DNA of 64,000 nt from Actinoallomurus iriomotensis (GTDB lineage: Bacteria; Actinomycetota; Actinomycetes; Streptosporangiales; Streptosporangiaceae), in contig NZ_BSTJ01000022.1 in NCBI RefSeq assembly GCF_030269445.1, positions 21,480-85,479 on the forward strand. The letters run 5' to 3'. Shown here one piece after another: positions 21,463 through 29,984 of the stretch. The notes beneath the pieces are model-generated. The model ran no database searches and had not been told where the DNA came from. It was given only the letters and a program-made list of their open reading frames with translations. The position numbers and the translations under genes are program-made. Position 1 is the first letter of the stretch, and each line of letters opens with the position of its first letter.

Positions 21463-21705
21463 GTGATCATCGGAACTTCCATCGTCCTCATCATCACGAG
21501 CGCGCTGATGGTGTTGCTCGTCCTCCTCCACAAGGGCAAGGGCGGTGGCCTGTCGGATCTGTTCGGCGGCGGTATCAGCTCCTCGCTGGGCGGGTCGTCC
21601 GTGGTCGAGCGCAACCTCGACCGGCTCACGATCGGCACGGGCATCATCTGGTTTCTGTCGATCATCGCCCTGGGCCTGTTGTTCGCACACGGCCACCACG
21701 GCTGA
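21463..21705 (+). CDS. secG: Preprotein translocase subunit SecG
   Basis: An 80-aa membrane protein with two hydrophobic segments (residues 2-22 and about 55-75) joined by a cytoplasmic loop with the conserved LLHKGKGGGLSDLFGGG motif. It is an accessory subunit of the SecYEG channel. Its position after tpiA is conserved in many actinobacteria. GTG 21463 is the start. The 129-bp gap before it may hold its own promoter. Confidence 0.93.
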   Translation: MIIGTSIVLIITSALMVLLVLLHKGKGGGLSDLFGGGISSSLGGSSVVERNLDRLTIGTGIIWFLSIIALGLLFAHGHHG

Positions 21706-21741
21706 TCCGCGCACAGGCATACCGGCCAGGCAGTGTTGACG

Positions 21742-21766
21742 GCCGTCGCGTCCTCGTCGCGACGGC
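21742..21766 (+). terminator. Hairpin between secG and rbpA
   Basis: A perfect 9-bp stem (gccgtcgcg with cgcgacggc) and a 7-nt loop lie 36 bp past secG and 22 bp before rbpA. It could terminate the glycolytic operon or be a leader hairpin of rbpA. Confidence 0.55.
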
Positions 21767-21787
21767 AGGAATAACGAGGAGTACTCC

Positions 21788-22159
21788 GTGGGTAGTGGCA
21801 ACGCCATTCGGGGCAGCCGCGTCGGCGCCGGCCCGATGGGAGAGGCCGAGCGCGGTGAGGCGGCACCCCGGGTGTGGGTGACGTTCTACTGCGCGAACCG
21901 GCACGAATCCCGGCCGAGCTTCGCGACCGACGTCGCCGTACCGGACCAGTGGGACTGCCCTCGCTGCGGTTTCCCCGCCGGCAAGGACCCCCAGAACCCC
22001 CCTGCGCCCCCGCGCAACGAGCCGTACAAGACGCACCTCGCGTACGTCAAGGAGCGGCGCAGCGACGCCGACGGTGAGGCCATTCTCGAAGAGGCCCTCA
22101 CCAAGCTCCGCAACGAGCGCGCCGCCATCCAGGCGGCCATGGAGCGCGCCCGCAACTAG
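21788..22159 (+). CDS. rbpA: RNA polymerase-binding protein RbpA
   Basis: A 123-aa actinobacteria-specific transcription factor. It has an N-terminal GSGNAIRGSRVG tail, the core VWVTFYCANRHES...WDCPRCGFPAG with the Cys/His cluster, a basic linker, and a C-terminal sigma-interaction helix with LTKLRNERAA. It stabilises open complexes with the principal sigma factor and affects rifampicin response. GTG 21788 follows cgaggag. Its presence is strong evidence for an actinomycete. Confidence 0.96.
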   Translation: MGSGNAIRGSRVGAGPMGEAERGEAAPRVWVTFYCANRHESRPSFATDVAVPDQWDCPRCGFPAGKDPQNPPAPPRNEPYKTHLAYVKERRSDADGEAILEEALTKLRNERAAIQAAMERARN

Positions 22160-22284
22160 GGCCTGACTCGAAGCCCCGTTACGGACGGAAGCTTCGGGAC
22201 AAGTCCGAGCGGGACAGGCACGTCCGCGACCGGCCCGGTGCACGCCTCGGCGTACGCCGGGCCGTCGCCGTCACGGAGGTGGCC

Positions 22285-22701
22285 ATGGGCCGGTGGACCT
22301 GCCCGCGGTGCGACCGTGAGTTCGGGCGCGCCCGGCAGTCGCACGTGTGCGTGCCCGGCTGCACGGTCGAGGAGTGCTTCGCCCCCTGGCCGGACACCTA
22401 CCGGGAGATCTACGACCGGCTGGTCGGCCACCTGGCCACGCTGGGCCCCTTCCACGCCGACGCGGTCGGCGTCGGGGTGTTCCTGAAGAGCGACCGCAAG
22501 CTCGCCGAGGTGCGGCCCAAGGCGCGGTCGCTGAACCTCTGGCTGTTCCTGCCCCGCCCGGTCGAGCACGCACGCATCGCGCGCCGTCTGCTCGTCTCCG
22601 GTGACCGTACGATGCACGTCATCAAGCTGATCGACCCCGCCGACGTGGACGAGCAGGTGTGCGCCTGGCTCACCGAGTCCTTCGACGCGGCCACCGACTG
22701 A
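22285..22701 (+). CDS. DUF5655-like protein with N-terminal CxxC motif
   Basis: A 138-aa protein. It begins with CPRCDREFGRARQSHVC, which looks like a small zinc-finger-like site, and continues with a DUF5655-type domain (YDRLVGHLATLGPFHADAVGVGVFLKS...SLNLWLFLPRP). ATG 22285 has ggagg five bases upstream and is preferred over GTG 22279. Function is unknown. It precedes the glyA riboswitch but is probably an independent transcript. Confidence 0.72.
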   Translation: MGRWTCPRCDREFGRARQSHVCVPGCTVEECFAPWPDTYREIYDRLVGHLATLGPFHADAVGVGVFLKSDRKLAEVRPKARSLNLWLFLPRPVEHARIARRLLVSGDRTMHVIKLIDPADVDEQVCAWLTESFDAATD

Positions 22702-22721
22702 TCCGCGTGCGGCTACCATGG

Positions 22722-22816
22722 GTGGCCTCGCGACTGGCGCATCGAGGTGGAGTTCACCACCGGGGAGCGAAGAGTACGGCACCGCGCGCCTGGGTGTCCT
22801 CTCCTGCCAAGGGAGG
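22722..22816 (+). ncRNA. ZTP (pfl) riboswitch controlling glyA
   Basis: The leader carries the conserved blocks of the ZTP/ZMP riboswitch in order: gcgactggcg (22730-22739), a ggtg/cacc hairpin (22747-22760), ccggggagcg (22760-22769), and after a variable linker the 3-prime cgcgcctgggt (22785-22795). These aptamers sense the purine intermediate ZTP/ZMP and so 10-formyl-THF shortage, and often control glyA. The segment 22798-22803 (cctctc) can pair with the glyA Shine-Dalgarno gggagg (22811-22816), a plausible translational switch. Confidence 0.88.
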
Positions 22817-22822
22817 ATCCCC

Positions 22823-24088
<1,266 letters not shown>

Positions 24089-24094
24089 CGCGTG

Positions 24095-24135
24095 GGCCGC
24101 GGCGCGGACGGGTCCGCCGTCCGCGCCGCGCGGCC
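24095..24135 (+). terminator. Terminator after glyA
   Basis: An 11-bp perfect inner stem (cggcgcggacg pairing across a 7-nt loop) extends by a further 6 bp with a 2-nt bulge. It starts 6 bp past the glyA stop. Confidence 0.78.
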
Positions 24136-24222
24136 ATCGGCCGGCGCTCAGGACCCGGCGGACGATCGAGGTGACCGCGTGGTGGTCGTAGGACGCGGCA
24201 CCGGAGAGCATGCCGCGGAGGC

Positions 24223-24819
24223 TCAGAAGGTCGGCGGTTCGCCGTCCGGGACGCCGACACGGAACACGCGCAGCTGCAACGCGAGCGCGGAGTAGTAGCC
24301 GACGAGGGTGACGAGCTCCACCACGGCGGTACGGCCCAGGGACGCCGTCGCCTCGGCGTACATCGGGGCGGACAGGTCACCGTCGGCGGCGAGCGCGCGG
24401 GCCGTCTCGTGAACGATCCGCTCCCGCGCGTCGGCCAGGACCGGGTCGCCGCCGGTTCGCAGGGCGGTCAGCTCGTCCTCGGTCAGCCCCGCTCGGCGGC
24501 CGGCGCGCTCGTGCGCGTACCACTCGTACTCCGAGCGGGACTGTGCCGCGACGACGAGCGTCGCGATCTCCCGCTCGCGGGCGGTGAAGCTCGTCCGGAA
24601 CCGCAGCGCGGCGCCCAGCTCCTGCAGCGGATCGCCGACGGCCGGGCTGTAGAGCATCGCGTTGAACGGGCCGAGCAACCGGCCCTCCTCATCGACGAAG
24701 GAGAACACGTTCGCCGGGCGGGGACCGCCGACGATCGCCTCGTAGACGTCACGCTGCTCGTCGTTCAGATCGTCGGGATGCAGGGAGGGGAGACGCGGCT
24801 CGTCGATCACGGACAGCAC
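24223..24819 (-). CDS. Carboxymuconolactone decarboxylase-like (AhpD fold) protein
   Basis: A 198-aa helical protein. The CMD core is recognisable around FTAREREIATLVVAAQSRSEYEWYAHERAGRRAGL, with the conserved His but without the CxxC pair of AhpD, so it is not a peroxidase of that type. The C-terminal half (TAVVELVTLVGYYSALALQLRVF) is typical of the family. Probable start is GTG 24819, with GTG 24810 also possible. It is a single gene facing glyA. Substrate unknown. Confidence 0.78.
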   Translation of the reverse strand: MLSVIDEPRLPSLHPDDLNDEQRDVYEAIVGGPRPANVFSFVDEEGRLLGPFNAMLYSPAVGDPLQELGAALRFRTSFTAREREIATLVVAAQSRSEYEWYAHERAGRRAGLTEDELTALRTGGDPVLADARERIVHETARALAADGDLSAPMYAEATASLGRTAVVELVTLVGYYSALALQLRVFRVGVPDGEPPTF

Positions 24820-24930
24820 CGTATCGCGGCGCGGCGCGGCCGATCCGGGTACGGCGAGGGGGCATGGGGGCCGGGAGCCGGACTATCGTCGAGGGCGGAA
24901 CCTGCCGGCCGGATGAGAGGGATGGTCACC

Positions 24931-25557
24931 ATGACGATGCCGTCGTTTCCGCCCGAGTTCCCATGGGAGCCGTCGCGGCGGGAGCCCCAGGGCGATCCCC
25001 GGGACCTGCCCCAGCGGGGTGCGTACGCCGGGCCGAGCGCCGCCGACCTGCTGTACGACCGGCGCATCGTGCTGGCGAACGGCCGGATCGACGGCGACCT
25101 CGCCACCGACCTGTCCGCACGGTTGATCATGCTGGACGGGAGTGGCGACGAGCCGATCGCCCTGCACCTGCGCGCCCCGGACGCCGACCTCGAGGCGGCG
25201 TTCGCGGTGGCCGACACGATGGGCGTCCTGTCCTGCGCGGTGAACGTCGTGGTGATCGGCCAGGCGGGCGGGCCGGCGCTGCTGATCCTGGCGGCCGGGC
25301 GGAGCCGCGAGATGACCCCGCACGCGACCCTCCTGCTGACCGAGCCGCGCACCGAGACCGGCGGTGCCGCCTCCGACGTGGCCATCCGCGAGGAGGAGCA
25401 CCGGCGGAAGGTGGACGCGTTCTACCTCCGGCTCGCCGAGGTCACCGGCCGCGAGGTGGACGAGGTCCGCGAGGACGCGCGCGAGGGTCGCATGTTCACC
25501 GCCGAGCAGGCGCGGGAGTACGGCCTCATCCACGCGATCGCCGGCAACCGCCCGTGA
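24931..25557 (+). CDS. ClpP-like protein lacking the Ser-His-Asp triad
   Basis: A 208-aa protein aligning with ClpP over residues 38-205 (LLYDRRIVL, VADTMGVL, VVVIGQAGG, TAEQAREYGLI). Against E. coli ClpP, the nucleophile Ser is Gly114 (GQAGGP for GQAASM), the catalytic His is Thr137 (LLTEP for MIHQP), the catalytic Asp is Gly186 (REGR for ERDR), and the SPGG oxyanion loop reads RAPDA. It should therefore be proteolytically dead but may keep the fold. A Pro-rich N-terminal extension (1-36) replaces the usual propeptide. gagaggg 9 bp before ATG 24931 supports this start. It is isolated from clpX or other clpP genes. Confidence 0.85.
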   Translation: MTMPSFPPEFPWEPSRREPQGDPRDLPQRGAYAGPSAADLLYDRRIVLANGRIDGDLATDLSARLIMLDGSGDEPIALHLRAPDADLEAAFAVADTMGVLSCAVNVVVIGQAGGPALLILAAGRSREMTPHATLLLTEPRTETGGAASDVAIREEEHRRKVDAFYLRLAEVTGREVDEVREDAREGRMFTAEQAREYGLIHAIAGNRP

Positions 25558-25579
25558 TCGCCGGTCGGGGCGGCGCCGG

Positions 25580-26269
25580 TCACGGCTCTCGTAGGGCGCA
25601 GTCGCCGCAGAGGCCACCGCCGGGTACGCGGTAGTACAGGCAGCAGCTGCGCCGCTGGAAGCCCCGCGGCCCGAGCTCGCCCGTGCCGCGCAGGGGCGGT
25701 ACCTCCAGCAACTCCCGTACCAGGCGGTCGGCAGGTGCGGTGCTTCCGGGGCGCGCTCCGGCCAGGACGGTGAGCGCTCCGGCCAGCGCCGAGGCGGCGT
25801 TGCCCCACAGCAGGCCCTCGGCGACCGGAGTCACCTCGCGGAGCGCGCTCACCAGCGGGCGCAGATGACGGTCCACCACGACGCGGTGCATGGCGGAGGC
25901 GTCAGCGACCAGCCCCGGCGGCTCCGGCGCCGCCAGCAGCACCGGCCCCGGCGAGGCCGCGTGCCAGTACGTACGGGCCGGGTCCAGGTCGGGGAGCACG
26001 CCGTGCTCCACGGCCGCCGCCAGCACCGGCGACCACAGCCGGCCCGCGATCCCCTGGAACAGCAGTGAGGCCGCGACGCGCTCCTCACCGGTGCCCAGCC
26101 GCGCACGGACGGCGGCGATCTGATCCGGCAGGGCCCGCCCCGCCAGCTCGGTGAACGGCCGCCAGAGCGGATGGCCCGCGATGCCGGGGTCGGTGTCGAC
26201 CGAGAAGAACGGGCCGATCCGTGCCACGTCGGCGAGCGCCGCCGTGGGGTCTGGCCGGTCCTTCATCAC
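25580..26269 (-). CDS. FhuF-like (2Fe-2S)-binding protein
   Basis: A 229-aa protein whose C terminus carries the FhuF-type cluster motif CC-x10-C-x2-C (RRSCCLYYRVPGGGLCGDC). The body is like FhuF/IucA-linked ferric reductases, which release iron from siderophores in the cytoplasm, so a ferric-siderophore reductase role is plausible. No siderophore transport or synthesis genes lie next to it, and its 3-prime end faces the ClpP-like gene. Confidence 0.78.
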   Translation of the reverse strand: MMKDRPDPTAALADVARIGPFFSVDTDPGIAGHPLWRPFTELAGRALPDQIAAVRARLGTGEERVAASLLFQGIAGRLWSPVLAAAVEHGVLPDLDPARTYWHAASPGPVLLAAPEPPGLVADASAMHRVVVDRHLRPLVSALREVTPVAEGLLWGNAASALAGALTVLAGARPGSTAPADRLVRELLEVPPLRGTGELGPRGFQRRSCCLYYRVPGGGLCGDCALREP

Positions 26270-26322
26270 CGCCCGAGCCTGCCGGGTACGGCCCGGCCGG
26301 TCAACTCTGGGACGATTGAGCC

Positions 26323-27081
26323 GTGATCTATGACCACCCCCGGGCGTACGAGCTGGCCTGTTCCTTCCGCGACGTGAGCGCCGAGGTGGACGCCCTGCTC
26401 GCCTGGGCGGGCCCGGTCCGTACGGTGCTGGAGCTGGCCGCCGGGCCGGCCGAACACGCGCGGGAGTTCGCCCGCCGAGGCGTCGCGGCCACCGCGCTGG
26501 ACCTGAGCCCGGCGATGTGCGCGTACGCGCGCTCGCAGGGGGAGGGCCTGCCGCTGGAGGTCGTGGAGGCGGACATGACCGGGTTCCGGCTCGGCCGCCG
26601 GTTCGACTTGGTCGTCACCATGCTCGACTCGACCGCGCATCTCATGACGCTGGACGCCTTCGTGGCGTACCTCTCCCACGTCCGCGAGCACCTGGCCGAC
26701 GGCGGGCTCGCGGTCATCGAGATGAGCCATCCGGCCGACCGGCTCAGCGACACTCCGCGCGTGTCCAACGCCTGGACGGTCAGCAAGGACGGCGTGAGCG
26801 CGCACGTACGCTGGGGAGAGCCCGGTGACGAGCTGGACCCGATCACCCAGGTCGTCCGCGACCGGGTGACCATCGCGATCGACGGCGGCGACGTGATCCA
26901 GGGCGTCGTGCCCTACCGTTTCTGGACCGCGACCGAGCTCCAGGCCGCCATCCGCCTCGCGGGCGGCCTCACCGTCGAGGCCCGGTACGGCGACTTCGAC
27001 GCCGGGGTGTCGCTGGACTCCCCGGACGCCTGGCGCATGATCACGCTCCTGCGCCGCGTCAGCCCGACAGCCGATCGATGA
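26323..27081 (+). CDS. Class I SAM-dependent methyltransferase
   Basis: A 252-aa protein with the Rossmann-like SAM motif I VLELAAGPAEHAREFARRG, motif II TALDLSPAMCAYA, a motif-III-like VEADMTGFRLGRRFDLVVTMLDS, and a post-core WTATELQAAIRLAGG segment. GTG 26323 starts it, divergent from the FhuF-like gene. The stop overlaps the convergent LysE gene by 23 bp. Substrate unknown. Confidence 0.83.
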   Translation: MIYDHPRAYELACSFRDVSAEVDALLAWAGPVRTVLELAAGPAEHAREFARRGVAATALDLSPAMCAYARSQGEGLPLEVVEADMTGFRLGRRFDLVVTMLDSTAHLMTLDAFVAYLSHVREHLADGGLAVIEMSHPADRLSDTPRVSNAWTVSKDGVSAHVRWGEPGDELDPITQVVRDRVTIAIDGGDVIQGVVPYRFWTATELQAAIRLAGGLTVEARYGDFDAGVSLDSPDAWRMITLLRRVSPTADR

Positions 27082-27676
27082 TCAGCCAGGCGCCGACGGC
27101 GACCATGGCGGTCCCGGAGAGGCGGCCGATGAGGTGCGCGGCGGCCGGCCGGCCGTACAGGACGGTACGGGTGAGGGCGCCGAGGCAGAGATAGAACACC
27201 GCGCACGTCACCATGAACGTCAGGCCGAGCACGCCGATCTGCCCGGCGATGGGCCAGCCGCCGTCGCGATCGGTGAACTGGGGCAGCAGGGCGAGGAAGA
27301 TCAATAAGCCCTTCGGGTTGAGCCCGCTGACGCCGATGCCGCGAACGAAGACGGCCCGGTCGGTTCCGGTCAGGCGGTGGCCGCTCGTGCCGGGCGTGGA
27401 GGGGCGGGCGAACGTCGTCGCGCCGTGCCACATCAGGTAGAGGCCGCCGACGAGCGTGAGACCGGTCAGCGCGGCCGGTGACCCCGCCACCAGGGCGCCG
27501 ACCCCCGCCGCGACGACGAGGGTGACGGCGGCGTAGCCGACGACCAGCCCGGCCACCGCGGTAAGCACGGAGCGGCCGCGCAGCCCCGCGCTGATGGTGA
27601 ACGCCCAGTCCGCGCCCGGCACCACGATGAGGAGCAGCGCGACGATCCAGAAGGCGAGCACGGAGCTTACGGCCAT
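27059..27676 (-). CDS. LysE/RhtB family amino-acid exporter
   Basis: A 205-aa protein with six hydrophobic segments and the LysE signature VPGADWAFTISAGLRGR near the N terminus plus GISGLNPKGLLIFLALLPQF-like mid-sequence. It probably exports an amino acid. ATG 27676 has cggaga upstream; the longer frame lacks membrane character. It is divergent from an Lrp/AsnC regulator, the classical LysE/LysG-like pairing in which the regulator senses the exported amino acid. Confidence 0.86.
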   Translation of the reverse strand: MAVSSVLAFWIVALLLIVVPGADWAFTISAGLRGRSVLTAVAGLVVGYAAVTLVVAAGVGALVAGSPAALTGLTLVGGLYLMWHGATTFARPSTPGTSGHRLTGTDRAVFVRGIGVSGLNPKGLLIFLALLPQFTDRDGGWPIAGQIGVLGLTFMVTCAVFYLCLGALTRTVLYGRPAAAHLIGRLSGTAMVAVGAWLIIDRLSG

Positions 27677-27728
27677 GAGTCTTCTCCGATCGCGGCTGTC
27701 GATGAGGAGAATACGTGCGATCGGCGCG

Positions 27729-27779
27729 GAAGTGTTTCCAACTTCTGCTGGCTGAGCGGCGGATTCTGGAAGAATCTTC
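27729..27779. promoter_or_regulatory. Dyads between lysE-type and lrp-type genes
   Basis: Two inverted repeats lie in the 106-bp divergent spacer: gaagt-N7-acttc (27729-27745) and gaaga-N1-tcttc (27769-27779). The second ends 3 bp before the GTG of the Lrp gene. They are candidate sites for the Lrp/AsnC protein. Confidence 0.5.
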
Positions 27780-27782
27780 TGT

Positions 27783-28235
27783 GTGGACGCGATCGACCGG
27801 AAGATCCTTGCCGAGCTACAGGAAGACGGCCGTGCGACGATCACGGAGCTGGCGGCGCGGGTGGGACTGAGCGTCTCGCCGTGCCACCGCCGTCTACGGG
27901 AGCTGGAACGCGACGGAACGATCGTCGGCTACCGCGCGATCGTGGACGCCGGTGCGCTCGGCCTGACCTTCCAGGCGCTGGTCTTCGTCACCATGCGGCA
28001 GGAGGATCGCGACACGTTGCTCGGCTTCGAGGAGGCGGTCGCCCGGGTGCCGGAGGTCGTACAGGCCCAGAGGCTGTTCGGCGACCCCGACTACCTGCTG
28101 CGCGTCGTCACCGCCGACCTGACCGCCTACCAGGAGCTGGAGGACGACGTCCTGTCCGCCCTCCCTGGCGTGCAGCGGCTGAACTCCACGCTCGTCATGA
28201 AGCATGTGGTGAACGACCGGCCGCTCCCCACCTGA
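27783..28235 (+). CDS. Lrp/AsnC family transcriptional regulator
   Basis: A 150-aa protein with an N-terminal AsnC helix-turn-helix (IDRKILAELQEDGRATITELA...VGLSVSPCHRRLRELERDG) and a C-terminal RAM ligand-binding domain (VPEVVQAQRLFGDPDYLLRVVT). Start GTG 27783. It is divergent from the LysE exporter, which it probably activates when an amino acid accumulates. Its stop is 8 bp from the convergent pgl stop. Confidence 0.92.
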   Translation: MDAIDRKILAELQEDGRATITELAARVGLSVSPCHRRLRELERDGTIVGYRAIVDAGALGLTFQALVFVTMRQEDRDTLLGFEEAVARVPEVVQAQRLFGDPDYLLRVVTADLTAYQELEDDVLSALPGVQRLNSTLVMKHVVNDRPLPT

Positions 28236-28243
28236 GCGCCGCG

Positions 28244-29017
28244 TCAGCGGGACGCGGGCCGGGAGATGTCCGGTGGCAGCTCGCCGGCGGCGGCCCGGTC
28301 GAGTACGAACAGCGTTCGCTGCTTTCCCCGGGCGCCGGCGGCCGGCACCTCGGCCGGGTCCGCGTCGGACAGGGCCAGTCGCGCGGCCTTGGCCTTCGAC
28401 TCGCCCGCCGCGAGGATCCAGACCTCTTCGGCGGTGCGGAGCGCCGGGAGGGTCAGGCTCAGGCGGGTGGGCGGGGGTTTCGGCGCCCCGTGCACGGCCA
28501 CGACCGGGCGGCTCTCCCGCAGCGCGGGCAGGCCCGGGAACAGCGACGCCACGTGCGCGTCCGGGCCCAGGCCGAGCATGAGCACGTCGAACGACGGCAC
28601 GTCGCCGTGATCGTCCGGGCGGGTGGCCTTCCGCAGCTCCTCGGCGTACTTCCGCGCGGCGTCCTCGGGGGAGAGCCCCGAGTCGGACGCGGGCATCGGA
28701 TGTACGCGGCGTTCGTCCACGTCGACGTGGTCGAGCAGGGCCGCACGCGCGCCGGTCTCGTTCCGCTCCTCGTGGCCGGAGGGCAGGTATCGCTCGTCGC
28801 CCCACCAGATGTCCACGTTCTGCCAGTCGACGGCGTCGCGGGCGGGTGTGGCGGCCAGCTCCGCCAGGACGGCGGTGCCCACGCCGCCCCCGGTGAGGAC
28901 GACGTGAGCGCCGCCGCCCGCGGACTGCGCGTCCACGAGCCGCGTCACCAGCCGCGCGGCGACGGCCTTGGCGAGCAGGTCCTGGTCCTGGTGGACCACG
29001 ACGAACGGCATGGTCAC
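28244..29017 (-). CDS. pgl: 6-phosphogluconolactonase
   Basis: A 257-aa enzyme of the DevB/SugarP isomerase-like type, with VVLTGGGVGTAVL, the WWGDERYLP active-site strand and GLGPDAHVASLFPG. It hydrolyses 6-phosphogluconolactone, the second step of the oxidative pentose phosphate path. Its start overlaps the opcA stop by 4 bp, so zwf-opcA-pgl are coupled. Confidence 0.95.
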   Translation of the reverse strand: MTMPFVVVHQDQDLLAKAVAARLVTRLVDAQSAGGGAHVVLTGGGVGTAVLAELAATPARDAVDWQNVDIWWGDERYLPSGHEERNETGARAALLDHVDVDERRVHPMPASDSGLSPEDAARKYAEELRKATRPDDHGDVPSFDVLMLGLGPDAHVASLFPGLPALRESRPVVAVHGAPKPPPTRLSLTLPALRTAEEVWILAAGESKAKAARLALSDADPAEVPAAGARGKQRTLFVLDRAAAGELPPDISRPASR

Positions 29018-29982
29018 GACTTCTTCGCCTTCGGTTTCGCGGCGCTCTTCGCGGCGGGGGCGGCCTGCGCGGACGACGCCTCCAGGCCCTTGGCGAACCG
29101 CTGGACCGCCTCGTAGTAGACCTCGTCGGGGTCGAGACGCCGCAGTTCTTCGGCGAGCAGCTCGGCGGTCGAGCGCCGGTGCAGCGCGACCTGGCGGTCG
29201 GGCTGGTCGGACCGCGAGAGCGTCGCGACCCGGCCGTCCGGGCGGGTGACCGCGATCTCACCGTCCTTGGTGGTGAGGCGCACCGCCGTGATGCCCGGCC
29301 CGCGGGACTCGGCGATCTCCGCCGAGACGCCGAGACGCACCGACAGCCAGCCGCCGAGAAGCGCCGCGCTCGGGCTGCCGGGATCGGCCTCGATGCGGGC
29401 CGCCGTGACGTCGTCGTGCGGCTGGTCGAGGGCCGCGGCGAGCAGGGAACGCCACGGCGTGACGCGCGCCCACGCGAAGTCGGTGTCGCCGGGCAGGTAG
29501 CCACCGGCCAGCCGCTTCAGCGCGCCGAGCCGGTCGGCGGCGCTCGCCGAGTCGGTGACCCGGCGCTGGGCGAGCGCGCCGAGGGCCTCGTCGCCCGGCT
29601 TGGCCGGGGCCTCGCCGGGCCACCAGGTGACGACGGGCGTGTCGGGCACCAGCAGCGGCAGCACCACGGAGTCGGCGTGCTCGGCGAGCTGGCCGTACAT
29701 CCGCAGCAGCACCGTCTCACCGGGACCGCTCTCGCCGACGCGGACCTCGGCGTCGAAGCGGGACTCGGCCTCGCGGCCGCGGGCGATCACGCCGAGAATG
29801 CGGCAGGGATGCTCGCGCGCCACCTCGGTGGCGGCGCGGATCGCGTCGTACTGGGCCGCCTCGTCGGTCACGACGATCAACGTCAGCACCTTGCCGGTGG
29901 CCGGGCCGCCCATCCGGTGGCGGGCCGCGGTCAGCGCATCCTGGATCTTGCGGGTGCTGGTGTTCGCCAGATCGATGATCAT
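29014..29982 (-). CDS. opcA: Glucose-6-phosphate dehydrogenase assembly protein OpcA
   Basis: A 322-aa protein with the OpcA N terminus MIIDLANTSTRKIQDAL and the domain VVTDEAAQYDAIRAATEVAREHPCR. OpcA helps assemble or regulate G6PDH in cyanobacteria and actinobacteria. ATG 29982 is chosen because it matches the family start and lies 2 bp after the zwf stop. A GTG six codons upstream is possible. The C terminus is Lys/Ala-rich (AAKPKAKKS). Confidence 0.95.
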   Translation of the reverse strand: MIIDLANTSTRKIQDALTAARHRMGGPATGKVLTLIVVTDEAAQYDAIRAATEVAREHPCRILGVIARGREAESRFDAEVRVGESGPGETVLLRMYGQLAEHADSVVLPLLVPDTPVVTWWPGEAPAKPGDEALGALAQRRVTDSASAADRLGALKRLAGGYLPGDTDFAWARVTPWRSLLAAALDQPHDDVTAARIEADPGSPSAALLGGWLSVRLGVSAEIAESRGPGITAVRLTTKDGEIAVTRPDGRVATLSRSDQPDRQVALHRRSTAELLAEELRRLDPDEVYYEAVQRFAKGLEASSAQAAPAAKSAAKPKAKKS

Positions 29983-29984
29983 CC

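Noticed and set aside
21768..21788. ggaat before rbpA as a SigR-type -35
   Set aside because: It would place the -10 inside the coding region; in Streptomyces rbpA has such a promoter further upstream, but I do not see it here.
22160..22200. cgaagc/gcttcg hairpin after rbpA as a terminator
   Set aside because: Only 6-7 bp with a 16-nt loop, too weak to call.
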